64,000 nt of DNA from Phycisphaerae bacterium (GTDB taxonomy: Bacteria > Planctomycetota > Phycisphaerae > Phycisphaerales > UBA1924): positions 248,001-312,000 of the forward strand of contig JAEUIW010000001.1 in NCBI GenBank assembly GCA_016794925.1. Direction: 5' to 3'. Below the pieces are notes generated by a model, which was given only the letters and a program-made list of their open reading frames with translations, was not told the DNA's origin and ran no database searches. Below, piece after piece: positions 27,208 through 35,437 of the stretch. How positions within the stretch are numbered: position 1 is the first letter of the stretch; every line of letters begins with the position of its first letter. The position numbers were made by a program, and so were the translations under genes.

Positions 27208-27943
27208 GCTCGGAAAACGGATCCTCCCGCTGGCCCTCGCCCTTGCCCTGTCGGCCTGCGACAAGAAACCGCCCACGCCACCCAAGCCTCCGGCCCCGCC
27301 CCCCGCCCCTCCCAAGGTCGAGGAGCCCCCTCCCGTCGCCGTCGATGCGCTCGCCCAGGAGCTCAAGGCCGATGCGCGCGTGCAGTTCCCCGCCGAACGC
27401 GCCCCCGGCGACGAGGGCCTCGCGCGTGCCGTCATCCAGCTCGCCGATTCCATCGCCCGCGGCGACTCCGCCCGCCTCCGCGCCATGCTCGACCGCCCCG
27501 CCCAGGCCATCCTCGACCAGATCACTGCCGGCGACGACTGGCGCCGCGCAACCATGCCCATCGAGGTCGTCCGCGTCGTCCGCGTCCAGCCCATGGGTGA
27601 CTCCGGCGCCATGGTGGCGCTCGCCGTTCAGGACCCCGCCGGCGCCTACGTCATGGGCTGGGCCGCCCGCCCCACCGGATCGAGCTGGATCTTCGGCTCC
27701 ATGCCCACCACCTCGGCCATGCTCCGCCGTGCCGCCGACTTCGACAAGGAGGACCTCGGCGCCGACATGAAGGCCTCCATGAGCGACGACGTGATCGAGG
27801 CCGCCAAAAAGGCCGCCAAGGACGCCGGCATCGATCCCAAGGTCGTCGAGCAGGCCATCAAGAAGGGCGACGACGGCACCATCCGCAAGAACACGCCCGG
27901 CGGGCCCATCAACATCCCCACCAAGTCGCCCGGCGGCGGCTGA
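27191..27943 (+). CDS. Proline-rich lipoprotein of unknown function, embedded in the fab operon
   Basis: 250 residues. A lipoprotein signal (LALALALSAC, Cys about 23) is followed by a KPP/PAP-rich linker to about residue 55. A compact alpha/beta region (about 60-185) resembles an NTF2-like or immunity-type small domain in length only. A charged Lys/Asp-rich helix and a Gly/Pro tail end the protein. No known family was recognised. The ATG is inside the fabD 3' end and fabG follows by 63 bp, so it is expressed with fatty-acid genes. Its role there is not evident. Confidence 0.8.
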   Translation: MMNPRELGKRILPLALALALSACDKKPPTPPKPPAPPPAPPKVEEPPPVAVDALAQELKADARVQFPAERAPGDEGLARAVIQLADSIARGDSARLRAMLDRPAQAILDQITAGDDWRRATMPIEVVRVVRVQPMGDSGAMVALAVQDPAGAYVMGWAARPTGSSWIFGSMPTTSAMLRRAADFDKEDLGADMKASMSDDVIEAAKKAAKDAGIDPKVVEQAIKKGDDGTIRKNTPGGPINIPTKSPGGG

Positions 27944-28006
27944 GCTCCGCCCGCTCGCACGCGACCCGTCCCCCGTCCCCACGCCCCCGGCGCCCGGAGG
28001 ATCCCC

Positions 28007-28798
28007 TTGTCCAGCACGCCCACAACCGAACCCGTCACCCCCGCCGTCACGCGCGTCGCCCTCGTCACCGGCGCCAGCCGCGGCATCGGTCGCGCCGTCG
28101 CGCTCCGCCTGGCCCGCGAGGGCCGGCACGTCGTGCTCGTGAGCCGTTCCGAGGGCCCGCTCAACGACCTCAAGCATCAGATCGAGCAGGCCGGTGGGGG
28201 CAGGGGCGTGGGGGGCAAGGCCTCCGTCCGTGCCGTGGACGTCGCCGACGGCGCCGCGCTCGCCGCCGTGGTCGAGTCCGTCGCCGAGGAGTTCGGCCGC
28301 CTCGACATCCTCGTCAACAACGCCGGCATCACCAAGGACGGCCTCGTGCTCCGCATGACCGACGAGGACTGGGACGTGGTCCTCCGCACCAACCTCACCA
28401 GCGTCTTCGTCGCCACCCGCGCCGCCGCCCGCGCCATGATGAAGAACCGCTTCGGACGCATCGTCAACATCGGTTCCACCAGCGGCGTCGTCGGCAACGC
28501 CGGACAGGCCAACTACGCCGCCGCCAAGGCCGGCCTCATCGGCTTCAGCAAGACCATCGCCCGCGAACTCGGCGGCAAGGGCGTCACCTGCAACGTCATC
28601 GCCCCAGGCTTTATCGACACCGACATGACCGCGAGTCTCCCCCAGCCCGTCAAGGACGGCATCCTCGCGATGATGGCCGTCAAACGCCTCGGCGTCGCCG
28701 ACGACATCGCCGCCGCCGTTGCCTATGTCTCCAGCGACGAGGCCGGCTACCTCACCGGGCAGACCATCTGCGTCGACGGCGGCCTGACCATGTCCTGA
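28007..28798 (+). CDS. fabG: 3-oxoacyl-ACP reductase (FabG)
   Basis: 263 residues of short-chain dehydrogenase, reducing 3-oxoacyl-ACP with NADPH. TGASRGIG (21-28) binds the cofactor, NNAG (104-107) is structural, and Ser157, Tyr170 and Lys174 form the catalytic group. The C-terminal YLTGQTICVDGG is diagnostic of the FabG branch. The start is a TTG at 28007, supported by GGAGG six bases upstream; there is no ATG or GTG in a better place. An acpP gene, often next, is absent. Confidence 0.96.
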   Translation: MSSTPTTEPVTPAVTRVALVTGASRGIGRAVALRLAREGRHVVLVSRSEGPLNDLKHQIEQAGGGRGVGGKASVRAVDVADGAALAAVVESVAEEFGRLDILVNNAGITKDGLVLRMTDEDWDVVLRTNLTSVFVATRAAARAMMKNRFGRIVNIGSTSGVVGNAGQANYAAAKAGLIGFSKTIARELGGKGVTCNVIAPGFIDTDMTASLPQPVKDGILAMMAVKRLGVADDIAAAVAYVSSDEAGYLTGQTICVDGGLTMS

Positions 28799-28835
28799 CC
28801 GGCCCCGCGCCCCGCCCCCGTCCCTACCGTCACCC

Positions 28836-29879
28836 ATGCACCGCTCCCGTTCCCGTCTTACCCTCGCCGCGGCATTCGTCGCGCTCGCCGTCTCGGCCGC
28901 GCCCGGCTGGGACGCCCACGGCCACCGTCTCATCACGCTCCTCGCCCTCGACGGGCTCTCCGGCTCCATGCCGGCATGGCTCCGCGACGACGCCAGCCGC
29001 GCCCGTGTGGCCTACCAGTCCACCGAGCCCGATCACTGGCGCGGCCCCCGCGACCCCATGCTCGATCACGAGAATTCCCCGGACCACTACATCGACATCG
29101 AGAAGCTCGATCAATTCGGCCTCACCTTCGATTCGCTTCCTCGCTTCCGATACGAGTATCTCCGCGCCATGGCCGTCGCCAAGCACGTCCACCCCGAGGG
29201 CGTCGAGGAATACGACGAGCGCAAGGATCCCGAGCGCTCCAAGGAGTGGCCCGGTTACCTGCCCTACTCCATCGCCGAGCACTACGCCAAGCTCCGCGCG
29301 TCCTTCTACACCCTCCGCATCCTCGAACGCCTGAACGACCCCGCCCGCGCCGACCAGGTCGCCCAGGCCCGCGCCAACGTCGAGTACCACATGGGCATCC
29401 TCAGCCACTTTGTCGGCGACGCCGCCCAGCCGCTCCACACCACCCGCCACCATCACGGCTGGGTCGGGCCCAACCCCGCCGGCTACACCACCGAGCGCTC
29501 CGTTCACGCCTACATCGACGGCAAGGTGCTCGAACTGCACAACCTCACCTACGACGCCCTCAAGGCCGATCCCCGCGCCCCGGGCACGGACCGCGCCGTC
29601 GCCGCCGCCGACCCCTGGGACGACTGCCGCGCCCACATCCGCCGCTCCTTCGACAAGGTCGAGCCCCTCTACGCCCTCGAAAAAGACGGCGGTCTCCGCG
29701 AGCTCCGCGGCAAGGAGTTCATCACCGAACGCCTCACCGACGCCTCCGCCATGCTCGCCGCGCTCTACCGCGCCGCGTGGGAATCCAGCGCCCCCACCGA
29801 CGACGACGTCAAGAATTTTCTCCGCTTCGATGGCTTCAGGCCGGCCCCCGCGGCCAACGCGCCGCCACCGACCCCATGA
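28836..29879 (+). CDS. Secreted S1/P1-type zinc nuclease family protein
   Basis: 347 residues with a signal peptide to about residue 24. The mature N-terminus would be Trp25 in WDAHGHR, matching S1/P1 enzymes in which the N-terminal Trp and the His five residues later bind zinc. Further ligands are suggested by DHYIDIE, HMGILSHFVGDAAQPLH and the following THHH-like cluster (TTRHHHGW). These enzymes cleave single-stranded nucleic acids or, in the wider superfamily, phospholipids. Secretion and zinc binding are well supported; the exact substrate is inference. The stop overlaps the next ATG (ATGA). Confidence 0.88.
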   Translation: MHRSRSRLTLAAAFVALAVSAAPGWDAHGHRLITLLALDGLSGSMPAWLRDDASRARVAYQSTEPDHWRGPRDPMLDHENSPDHYIDIEKLDQFGLTFDSLPRFRYEYLRAMAVAKHVHPEGVEEYDERKDPERSKEWPGYLPYSIAEHYAKLRASFYTLRILERLNDPARADQVAQARANVEYHMGILSHFVGDAAQPLHTTRHHHGWVGPNPAGYTTERSVHAYIDGKVLELHNLTYDALKADPRAPGTDRAVAAADPWDDCRAHIRRSFDKVEPLYALEKDGGLRELRGKEFITERLTDASAMLAALYRAAWESSAPTDDDVKNFLRFDGFRPAPAANAPPPTP

Positions 29880-30511
29880 AGCGCGCCACCGCGAAACGCC
29901 CGCGCGCCGAATCAGGCTCCGCGCCCACGATCCGCTTCACCGCGACGCTCTTCAGGCCCGCCCCGCCCGCCCCGCCCACGACCCCGCGCACCACCAAGCA
30001 CGCCGCGGCGGGTCCGGGGTGGACTTTCCTGATCCTGCCCCGGCGGGCGAGCGCCTGCCTCCCCTCGCGCGGCATGGTGTCCGTCGAAGGCACCCTCAAC
30101 GGCGCGCCTTTCCGGGCCACGCTCGAGCCCGACGGCAAGGGCGGCCACTGGCTCAAGGTGGACCGCAAGCTGCGCGCCGCGGCGGGGCCCGTCGTCAAGG
30201 CCGGCGACGTCGTTGCGCTGGAAATCGTCCCGCTCGGCCCCGACCAGGAGCCCGAGCCCGCCGTCCCCGCCGACCTGCGCAAGGCGCTCGCGGCCGCGCC
30301 GGGAACGGTGCGCGCGGCGTGGTCCGACATCACACCCGTCGCGCGCCGGGATTTCATTCACTGGATCACCTCCCCCAAGCGGCCCGAGACGCGCGTCAGG
30401 CGGATCGCGACCGCCTGCGACATGCTCGCCAAGGGCAAGCGCCGCCCGTGCTGCTTCGATCGGTCCGGGATGTACGCCGGCAGTCTCTCGTGCCCCGTCC
30501 CGTTCACCTGA
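29876..30511 (+). CDS. DUF1905/YdeI-domain protein
   Basis: 211 residues starting at the ATG that overlaps the nuclease stop. The N-terminal half (about 18-115) has the DUF1905 pattern: FTATLFR, a LP strand, GTLNGAPFRATLEPDGKGGH and LRAAAGPVVKAGD. The C-terminal half (about 125-205) is the YdeI/OmpD-associated helical domain with RRDFIHWITSPKRPETR and CDMLAKGKRRPCCFDRSGMY. YdeI has been linked to peptide resistance in enterics, but no function is assigned to this two-domain form. It is probably cytoplasmic. Confidence 0.88.
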   Translation: MKRATAKRPRAESGSAPTIRFTATLFRPAPPAPPTTPRTTKHAAAGPGWTFLILPRRASACLPSRGMVSVEGTLNGAPFRATLEPDGKGGHWLKVDRKLRAAAGPVVKAGDVVALEIVPLGPDQEPEPAVPADLRKALAAAPGTVRAAWSDITPVARRDFIHWITSPKRPETRVRRIATACDMLAKGKRRPCCFDRSGMYAGSLSCPVPFT

Positions 30512-30617
30512 CCCCCGCGCCCCTTCGACCATGACCGCCCCGTGCCGCGGAGTGCCGAGGAAGACCCCACTCCCCCCATCACGCGCAGGCCGCTCGCGCG
30601 TCCACATGCGTTTCGGC

Positions 30618-30663
30618 GGGGGGGGTGGGGGTGGGGGTGGGGGTGGGGGGGGGGGGGGGGGGG
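30618..30663. repeat. G-rich tract ending in a 19-base G homopolymer
   Basis: Runs of five to seven G are separated by single T, then 19 consecutive G (30645-30663). The tract lies between an in-frame ATG at 30606 and the ATG at 30717 of the acetyltransferase gene. Such a run is highly slippage-prone, could form a G-quadruplex, and is also a place where sequencing errors collect. Confidence 0.9.
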
Positions 30664-30716
30664 CCACGCCGTTGCCGTGGTGCGTCATCGCCGCGCCCCG
30701 GCCACTACCATCTCCG

Positions 30717-31217
30717 ATGCCCCGTCGCGAGGAACCCGACATCCGCCTCCGCCCCGTCGAGCCCCGCGATCTTCCCGCGCTCTTCGAGATCCAGACCGAT
30801 CCGGAATCCAACGCCATGGCCGGGACCAAGCCCCGCACGCGCGAGGTGTTCCTCGCCGCGTGGGAACGCAACCTCGCCGACCCGGGCGTCAACGCGCGCG
30901 TGATCGAGATCGACGCTCCCCGCGCCGAGGGTCAACCCGAAATCGTCGGCACCATCGCCCGTTTTCAGGCCGACGGGCACGACTGCGTCGGCTACTGGAT
31001 CGCGCGCCCGCACTGGGGCAAGCGCATCGCCTCGCGTGCGCTCCCGCTGTTCCTCGCCCAGGAACCGCGCCGCCCCCTGCGCGCCACCATCGCCCGCGCC
31101 AACGCACCCTCGCGGCATATCCTCGAAAAATCCGGCTTCCGCTGCCTGGGCTTCCGCATGGGTGAGGAGACCGACCGTTTCCTTCCCCTCGAGATCGCGG
31201 ACTTTGTGCTGGACTGA
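30717..31217 (+). CDS. GNAT acetyltransferase, RimJ/RimL type
   Basis: 166 residues from ATG 30717. DIRLRPVEPRDLPALFEIQ is the usual N-terminal beta1-alpha1 segment. GYWIARPHWGKRIASRAL covers the acetyl-CoA-binding loop region, and NAPSRHILEKSGFRCLGF is the C-terminal signature of N-acetyltransferases acting on protein N-termini or small molecules. The same frame is open upstream through the G tract to ATG 30606, which would add a polyglycine leader; I treat the shorter start as real. The substrate is unknown. Confidence 0.85.
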   Translation: MPRREEPDIRLRPVEPRDLPALFEIQTDPESNAMAGTKPRTREVFLAAWERNLADPGVNARVIEIDAPRAEGQPEIVGTIARFQADGHDCVGYWIARPHWGKRIASRALPLFLAQEPRRPLRATIARANAPSRHILEKSGFRCLGFRMGEETDRFLPLEIADFVLD

Positions 31218-31304
31218 CCCGGCGATTGGACCGGGTGCCTCGCCACGGACGCCGCCGGTCACCCTCGCGCAACGCCGGGAAAACGCACCCGCACCCGGAA
31301 CCCC

Positions 31305-31874
31305 TCACCGCTTCGCCGCCCCTCGCGCCTGCTTCTTCGCGGCTGCCCTCTTTGTGGCCTTCTTCGCCGTCTTCTTCGCTCTCCCCTCCACCTTCAACTT
31401 CTTCCCATCCGGCCCGCGCCCCGTGCTCGCCAAGATTCTGACGTAGTTCTCGACATACGCCTTGGCGGGCGTCCGCCGCACCGCCTCGCCGATCACGTCC
31501 AGCGCGGCATCCTCCAGCCGCTTGAACCGGATGCAGCACCCGCCCATGTCCAGCCTCTTGCCCGTCTTGGCCCACGCCTTCTGGAACCACGCCCGCTCCG
31601 TCATGTCGCTGTACACGCTCATCAGGTACACCGTCATGGCGTTTTTCTGGCTCGCCAGCGAGCACATGATCAGCGGCTTCTTGGGATCGCAGTGGTACCC
31701 CAGCGGCCACACCCGGTGCGGCACGGCGTAGCCGATCATCCCGTAGAGCATGCACTCCTCGTAATCCTTGTCCAGGTTCTTGAGGATCACGTTTCGCACC
31801 GCCTCGATCCCCGCGCGCCGGTCCTCCGGCAGCGAGGCGAGGTAGTCCTTCACGGTGGTGGCGCTGCTCTTCAT
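31305..31874 (-). CDS. DUF1801-domain protein with Lys/Ala-rich tail
   Basis: 189 residues. VKDYLASLPEDRRAGIEAVR at the N-terminus, the YGMIGYAVP block and GGCCIRF fit the DUF1801 (YdhG-like) fold. The last 35 residues are almost entirely Lys, Ala and Arg (KKTAKKATKRAAAKK), a histone-H1-like tail often seen on nucleic-acid-associated bacterial proteins. The function of the family is unknown; the tail suggests DNA or RNA contact, which is inference. It faces the rightward GNAT gene and is divergent from the second repeat array. Confidence 0.85.
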   Translation of the reverse strand: MKSSATTVKDYLASLPEDRRAGIEAVRNVILKNLDKDYEECMLYGMIGYAVPHRVWPLGYHCDPKKPLIMCSLASQKNAMTVYLMSVYSDMTERAWFQKAWAKTGKRLDMGGCCIRFKRLEDAALDVIGEAVRRTPAKAYVENYVRILASTGRGPDGKKLKVEGRAKKTAKKATKRAAAKKQARGAAKR

Positions 31875-32270
31875 GGGGGGCGAGTGTACCGCAACAACAG
31901 ATCGCTCACGTCATCGAGAGGCTCGGACGGGAATGGTCTGCCGGTGCGGGAAGGGGTTTCGCAACGCTTCCACCCTTTTCCGCACCCATCCCGGCGTAGG
32001 ACAAGAACAACGCGCATCGCGGCCTCGCCCCAGCGTGCCGCTCTTCGCCCCAACGGGGCGCCGGGCACCTCGCCACGGGTGCAGCGCCGCCCGCGTCTGC
32101 GCGGGCGCCGCGCAACCCGTGGACACCAACCGAATTCAACACACCCGCCCCGGCAGGGGCGGAGGAGTTCCTCATCCACGCGGCGGTGCCCAGCCGCGTC
32201 AGCACGAACGCATCCGTGCGTCGCTCCCGAACCTCTCGAACAACCCGCCGCAGCGCGGACAACCGAATAC

Positions 32271-32497
32271 CCCACCCCCCACCCCCCACCCCCCACCCCC
32301 ATCACCCACCCCCCATCTCCCATTGCCCATTCCCCACTCCCCATTGCCCACTCCCCATTGCCCACTCCCCATTCCCCATTCCCCATTGCCCACTCCCCAT
32401 TCCCCATTCCCCATTCCCCATTCCCCATTGCCCATTCCCCATTCCCCATTGCCCATTCCCCATTCCCCATTGCCCATTCCCCATTGCCCATTCCCCT
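32271..32497. repeat. Second heptanucleotide array with ACCCCCC leader
   Basis: A short run of ACCCCCC heptamers (about 32271-32310) passes into about 26 units of CCCCATT, GCCCATT and CCCCACT (to about 32497), in the same strand orientation as the array at 23511-23720. The units are slightly more degenerate here, mostly T to C changes giving CCCCACT. As at the first site, a simpler C-rich repeat sits on the left edge. Confidence 0.93.
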
Positions 32498-32565
32498 CTT
32501 CCCACCCCCAATCCACAGCGCAACCTCCTGCCACCACACGATTTACGATAATCTCAAGAATACCC

Positions 32566-32594
32566 TTGCATACGCCAAACAATTACTGTACAAT
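32566..32594 (+). promoter_or_regulatory. Predicted sigma-70-type promoter
   Basis: TTGCAT at 32566-32571 and TACAAT at 32589-32594 are separated by exactly 17 bases in an AT-rich island unique in the neighbourhood. It would drive the reading frame starting at 32745, leaving a leader of about 140 bases. This is a pattern match only. Confidence 0.55.
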
Positions 32595-32744
32595 ATCCGT
32601 ATAAACACGCAGCGGTCGAATCATCACCAGAAGTGACTCTCCGCGGCCGGCTCAGCACGCAACCCGCATCCGCGGCACACACCAGGGGAAAACCAGCGGA
32701 ATCCACGCCACGCAACCAATTCTGACACGAGGGGGGGTGGGGTC

Positions 32745-33200
32745 ATGTTCAACGCGTTCGCGCCCGCGCCGGATCAATCCGAGCTCGTCATCGCCGACCT
32801 GAGCAATCCCGACATCACGCTCCGCGACGTCGCCGAGAACCACGGCACCTCCGTCGCGGCACTCACCCTCTGGATGACCCGCCCCGACATCCGCCGCCAG
32901 CTCGACGCCATCGAGTCCGCCATCCTCCGCCGCACCCGCCAGGTCGCGGCGGGCTTCCTCCCCTCCGTCGTCCGCACCATCGTCATCAGCCTCGACAACC
33001 ACATCGACGAGGAAACCCACGTCCCCGTCCGCGCCAACTCCCCCCGCGAGCACGAGCAACGCCGCCGCGCCCGCGAGACCGTCCGCCGCGCCGGATGCCT
33101 CCTCCTCCGCCTCGCACGCGTCACACCCATCCCGCCACCGCCCGCGGCGAACCCGCACTCCGAGGACGGCCGAACGGCACACCCGAGCGGGAGAATCAGC
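32745..33200 (+). CDS. Putative HTH-containing protein; frame has no stop of its own (end approximate)
   Basis: ATG 32745 follows a G-rich ribosome-site-like stretch (GAGGGGGGG) and lies 150 bp after a good promoter. Residues about 20-45 (ITLRDVAENHGTSVAALTLW) look like a helix-turn-helix, and residues 50-130 are Arg-rich helices. Credible coding sequence ends near residue 130-150. The frame stays open, without a stop, through about 700 bp of poor-looking sequence into the S41 peptidase gene at 33903. The original stop was probably lost by deletion or fusion. The family is not recognised; a small DNA-binding protein is the best guess. Confidence 0.5.
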
Positions 33201-33902
33201 GAAGCCGGGTGCGAACGGGCCGAACAGAATCGGATTCCCATCGGGATCCCGGAGCCACAGCCTCCCGGGCCCCAACGCGGATTCGTCGGCGGAGCATGTC
33301 AGAGCATGCCACCGGCATGCGCGCATCCGCCGGACCTCGTGCCCGATCCCGAAGCCGGCCAAGGTGCGGAGTCTCCAATCCCGGCCGGAGTTCAACCTCA
33401 GGCGGGTCATCTCGATCGTTCCTTGGAAGGGCCCGATGTTGCTGGGCTCGTTCGGGATAATCACCCTGCACTTCGCCGAGTCGCCGCGGATCCTCCGGCC
33501 GCCCGGCTTCTCGCGGAACGGGCGGGACGCGCCGGTGACCGCGGCGGCCGGACGGACCGGGAATTCCAAGTTCCCACGGGCGTCTGTGCCCGGGCGCGGC
33601 AGTCGGAGCCTGCCACCGGGCGACCACGAACGAGCCCGGGCGATCGCACGCGAACGGGACGATTCCCCGAGCGTGCGGGCGACATCGGCCCCGGCGCCCG
33701 GCGTTGCGCCGCGTGCCCCCGACGCCGATTCCGTACCGCTATGCTGCGCTCGGGCCGCGACGTGAGCCCGATCCATGCGTGCCGCGGCCCGCCCATCGCG
33801 AGCCGCGCCCGACGGGGGATTCATGGCGCACGCCCGGGCCCGCGAGCGTGGTCGCCCATGCGTGGCCGAAACGAGCCCGCCCGATATCCGACAGACCCAC
33901 CA
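33201..33902. other. Apparent non-coding or decayed sequence between HTH frame and S41 gene
   Basis: The forward frame is open but translates to Arg/Pro/Ala-rich sequence without family character. On the minus strand near 33205-33280 the peptide LWLRDPDGNPILFGPF appears, which is the typical C-terminal strand of glyoxalase/VOC-fold proteins. The rest of a VOC domain cannot be followed in any minus frame, so this may be a decayed gene fragment. Confidence 0.3.
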
Positions 33903-35231
33903 ATGAGCACGCCCAACTCGCGTACATCCCGGCTCGCGCTGGCGATTTCCAGCCTCGTGGCGTTGGGCCCGGCCGTCGGCTGCGGAGTGTTGCAGCCCGT
34001 GGACGACCACGTCACCCGGACGGACGCGGCGCCGGACGCGCGAACCGCCGATCGCAGGGCCGATATCGAGGCCCTCCACGACGGGCTCATCGAGCGGCAC
34101 GCCGACCCGTTCGTGCGCATCAGCCGCGCGGAGTTTCAGGCCCTGGCGGACGCGCTCCGGGCTGAAGCCGAGACCATCGACGACCTGAAAATGCTGCTCG
34201 GCCTGCGCCGCCTCGCGGCGAGCATCGGGGACGGTCACACCCAGGTCGTGCTCGAGACCGGGAAGCCCCCGTGCGAGACCCGCATCCCGGTCCAGTTCGT
34301 CGCGCTCGCCGACGGCGTGTTCATCACCGCGGCGCCCAACGCGTTCGCCGATGCCCTCGGCGCTCGGGTGGTCGGGGTGGGGTCGATGACGATGGCGGAG
34401 GCATCGGAGCGCATCCGCGCTATCGCCGCCAGCGAGACCGAGACCGCCGCGCGCGACACCACGGCGCGGTTCCTCAAGTACGATCAGGTCCTGTACGGCG
34501 CGGGGATCATCCCGGCCGTCGGGGCCGTCACGCTGAGGGTGGAAGGCGGCCCCGACGCCGCCGACCCCCGGCCCCGGGAGATCACGATCGAGTCCGTGGG
34601 GCCGAGCGTCGGAGTGCCCGGCAAGTTCGCGCCCGACCCGGCGCGGATCACCCTGCCGCTCGGCCGCCAGTCCAGGCCCGAGTGGTGCTGGCACCAGACG
34701 CTCCCCGAGGACGCGATCCTGTATTGCCGGTACGACCGTTGCGCCGACGCCCCCGGCAAGACCGTGGCCGCATGGTCCGAGGAGGTCTCCCGCGAGCTCG
34801 CGTCCACCGGCGTCCGCAAGGTGGCCGTCGATCTGCGCCACAACGCCGGCGGCAACTCCGGCCTCCTCCACCCGCTGATCGCGGCCCTGCGCGGCTGGGT
34901 CGAGGCCGCTCCGACGTCCCGCAGGGTGTACGCGCTGATCGGCCCCGCGACGTTCTCGTCCGGCATCACCAACGCGCTGGACCTCCAGCGGTTCGCCGAC
35001 GCCGTCCTGGTCGGCGAGACGCCCGGCCAGCCGATCGGGTCGTTCGGAGAGGTGCGCTCGTTCACGCTCCCGCGCTCCGGACTCACGGTGATGTACGGCT
35101 CCGTCGTCCGCGATGACCCGCGGAACCCGATCCCGATCCGGCCCGCGATCGTCGCGGAAATGCGCGCCGCGGATTACTTCGCCGGACGCGACCCGGTGAT
35201 GGAGGCCGTTCGCACGGACGCCCGCCCGTGA
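33903..35231 (+). CDS. S41-family (tail-specific type) serine peptidase, lipoprotein
   Basis: 442 residues from ATG 33903. The signal ends in a lipobox (GPAVGC, Cys about 25). Residues 45-110 form a helical N-terminal region and DGHTQVVLETG precedes a PDZ-like middle part. The peptidase core shows VAVDLRHNAGGNSG (about 300-313) and GPATFSSGITNALDLQ, whose Ser in FSSG is the likely nucleophile of the S41 group, then GETPGQPIGSFGE. The lysine of the dyad cannot be placed with certainty. It probably acts on peptides in the periplasm. The same frame extends upstream without a stop; a lipoprotein signal marks the true start. Confidence 0.82.
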   Translation: MSTPNSRTSRLALAISSLVALGPAVGCGVLQPVDDHVTRTDAAPDARTADRRADIEALHDGLIERHADPFVRISRAEFQALADALRAEAETIDDLKMLLGLRRLAASIGDGHTQVVLETGKPPCETRIPVQFVALADGVFITAAPNAFADALGARVVGVGSMTMAEASERIRAIAASETETAARDTTARFLKYDQVLYGAGIIPAVGAVTLRVEGGPDAADPRPREITIESVGPSVGVPGKFAPDPARITLPLGRQSRPEWCWHQTLPEDAILYCRYDRCADAPGKTVAAWSEEVSRELASTGVRKVAVDLRHNAGGNSGLLHPLIAALRGWVEAAPTSRRVYALIGPATFSSGITNALDLQRFADAVLVGETPGQPIGSFGEVRSFTLPRSGLTVMYGSVVRDDPRNPIPIRPAIVAEMRAADYFAGRDPVMEAVRTDARP

Positions 35232-35437
35232 CCCCGCCGCGCCGGGCGGCGCGCGCGGGTGCGCCCCCGCGATGACACGCGATTTCGAGCTCGTGTATCA
35301 TGCGCCCACGCCCCTGATTCGCGCACCGCGAGTCGCCGGCGACCGGGGGAGATCAGGGCGACGCCGGCTCGAGGGCCCCGCGCCGGTCCGCGGCGGCGCG
35401 GACGTGCATCCGCCGGGTCTCCGCACAAGGGGTCCGT

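Larger units (their letters stand above)
31875..32744. other. 870-bp intergenic region with C-rich repeats and an AT-rich promoter segment
   Basis: No gene is supported here. From left to right it holds about 390 bp of ordinary GC-rich sequence, a (ACCCCCC)n-like run at about 32271-32310, the second heptamer array (32311-32497), and a strikingly AT-rich 110-bp piece (about 32530-32635) that carries a good sigma-70-like promoter. Forward and reverse open frames crossing the arrays are repeat artefacts. Confidence 0.75.
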
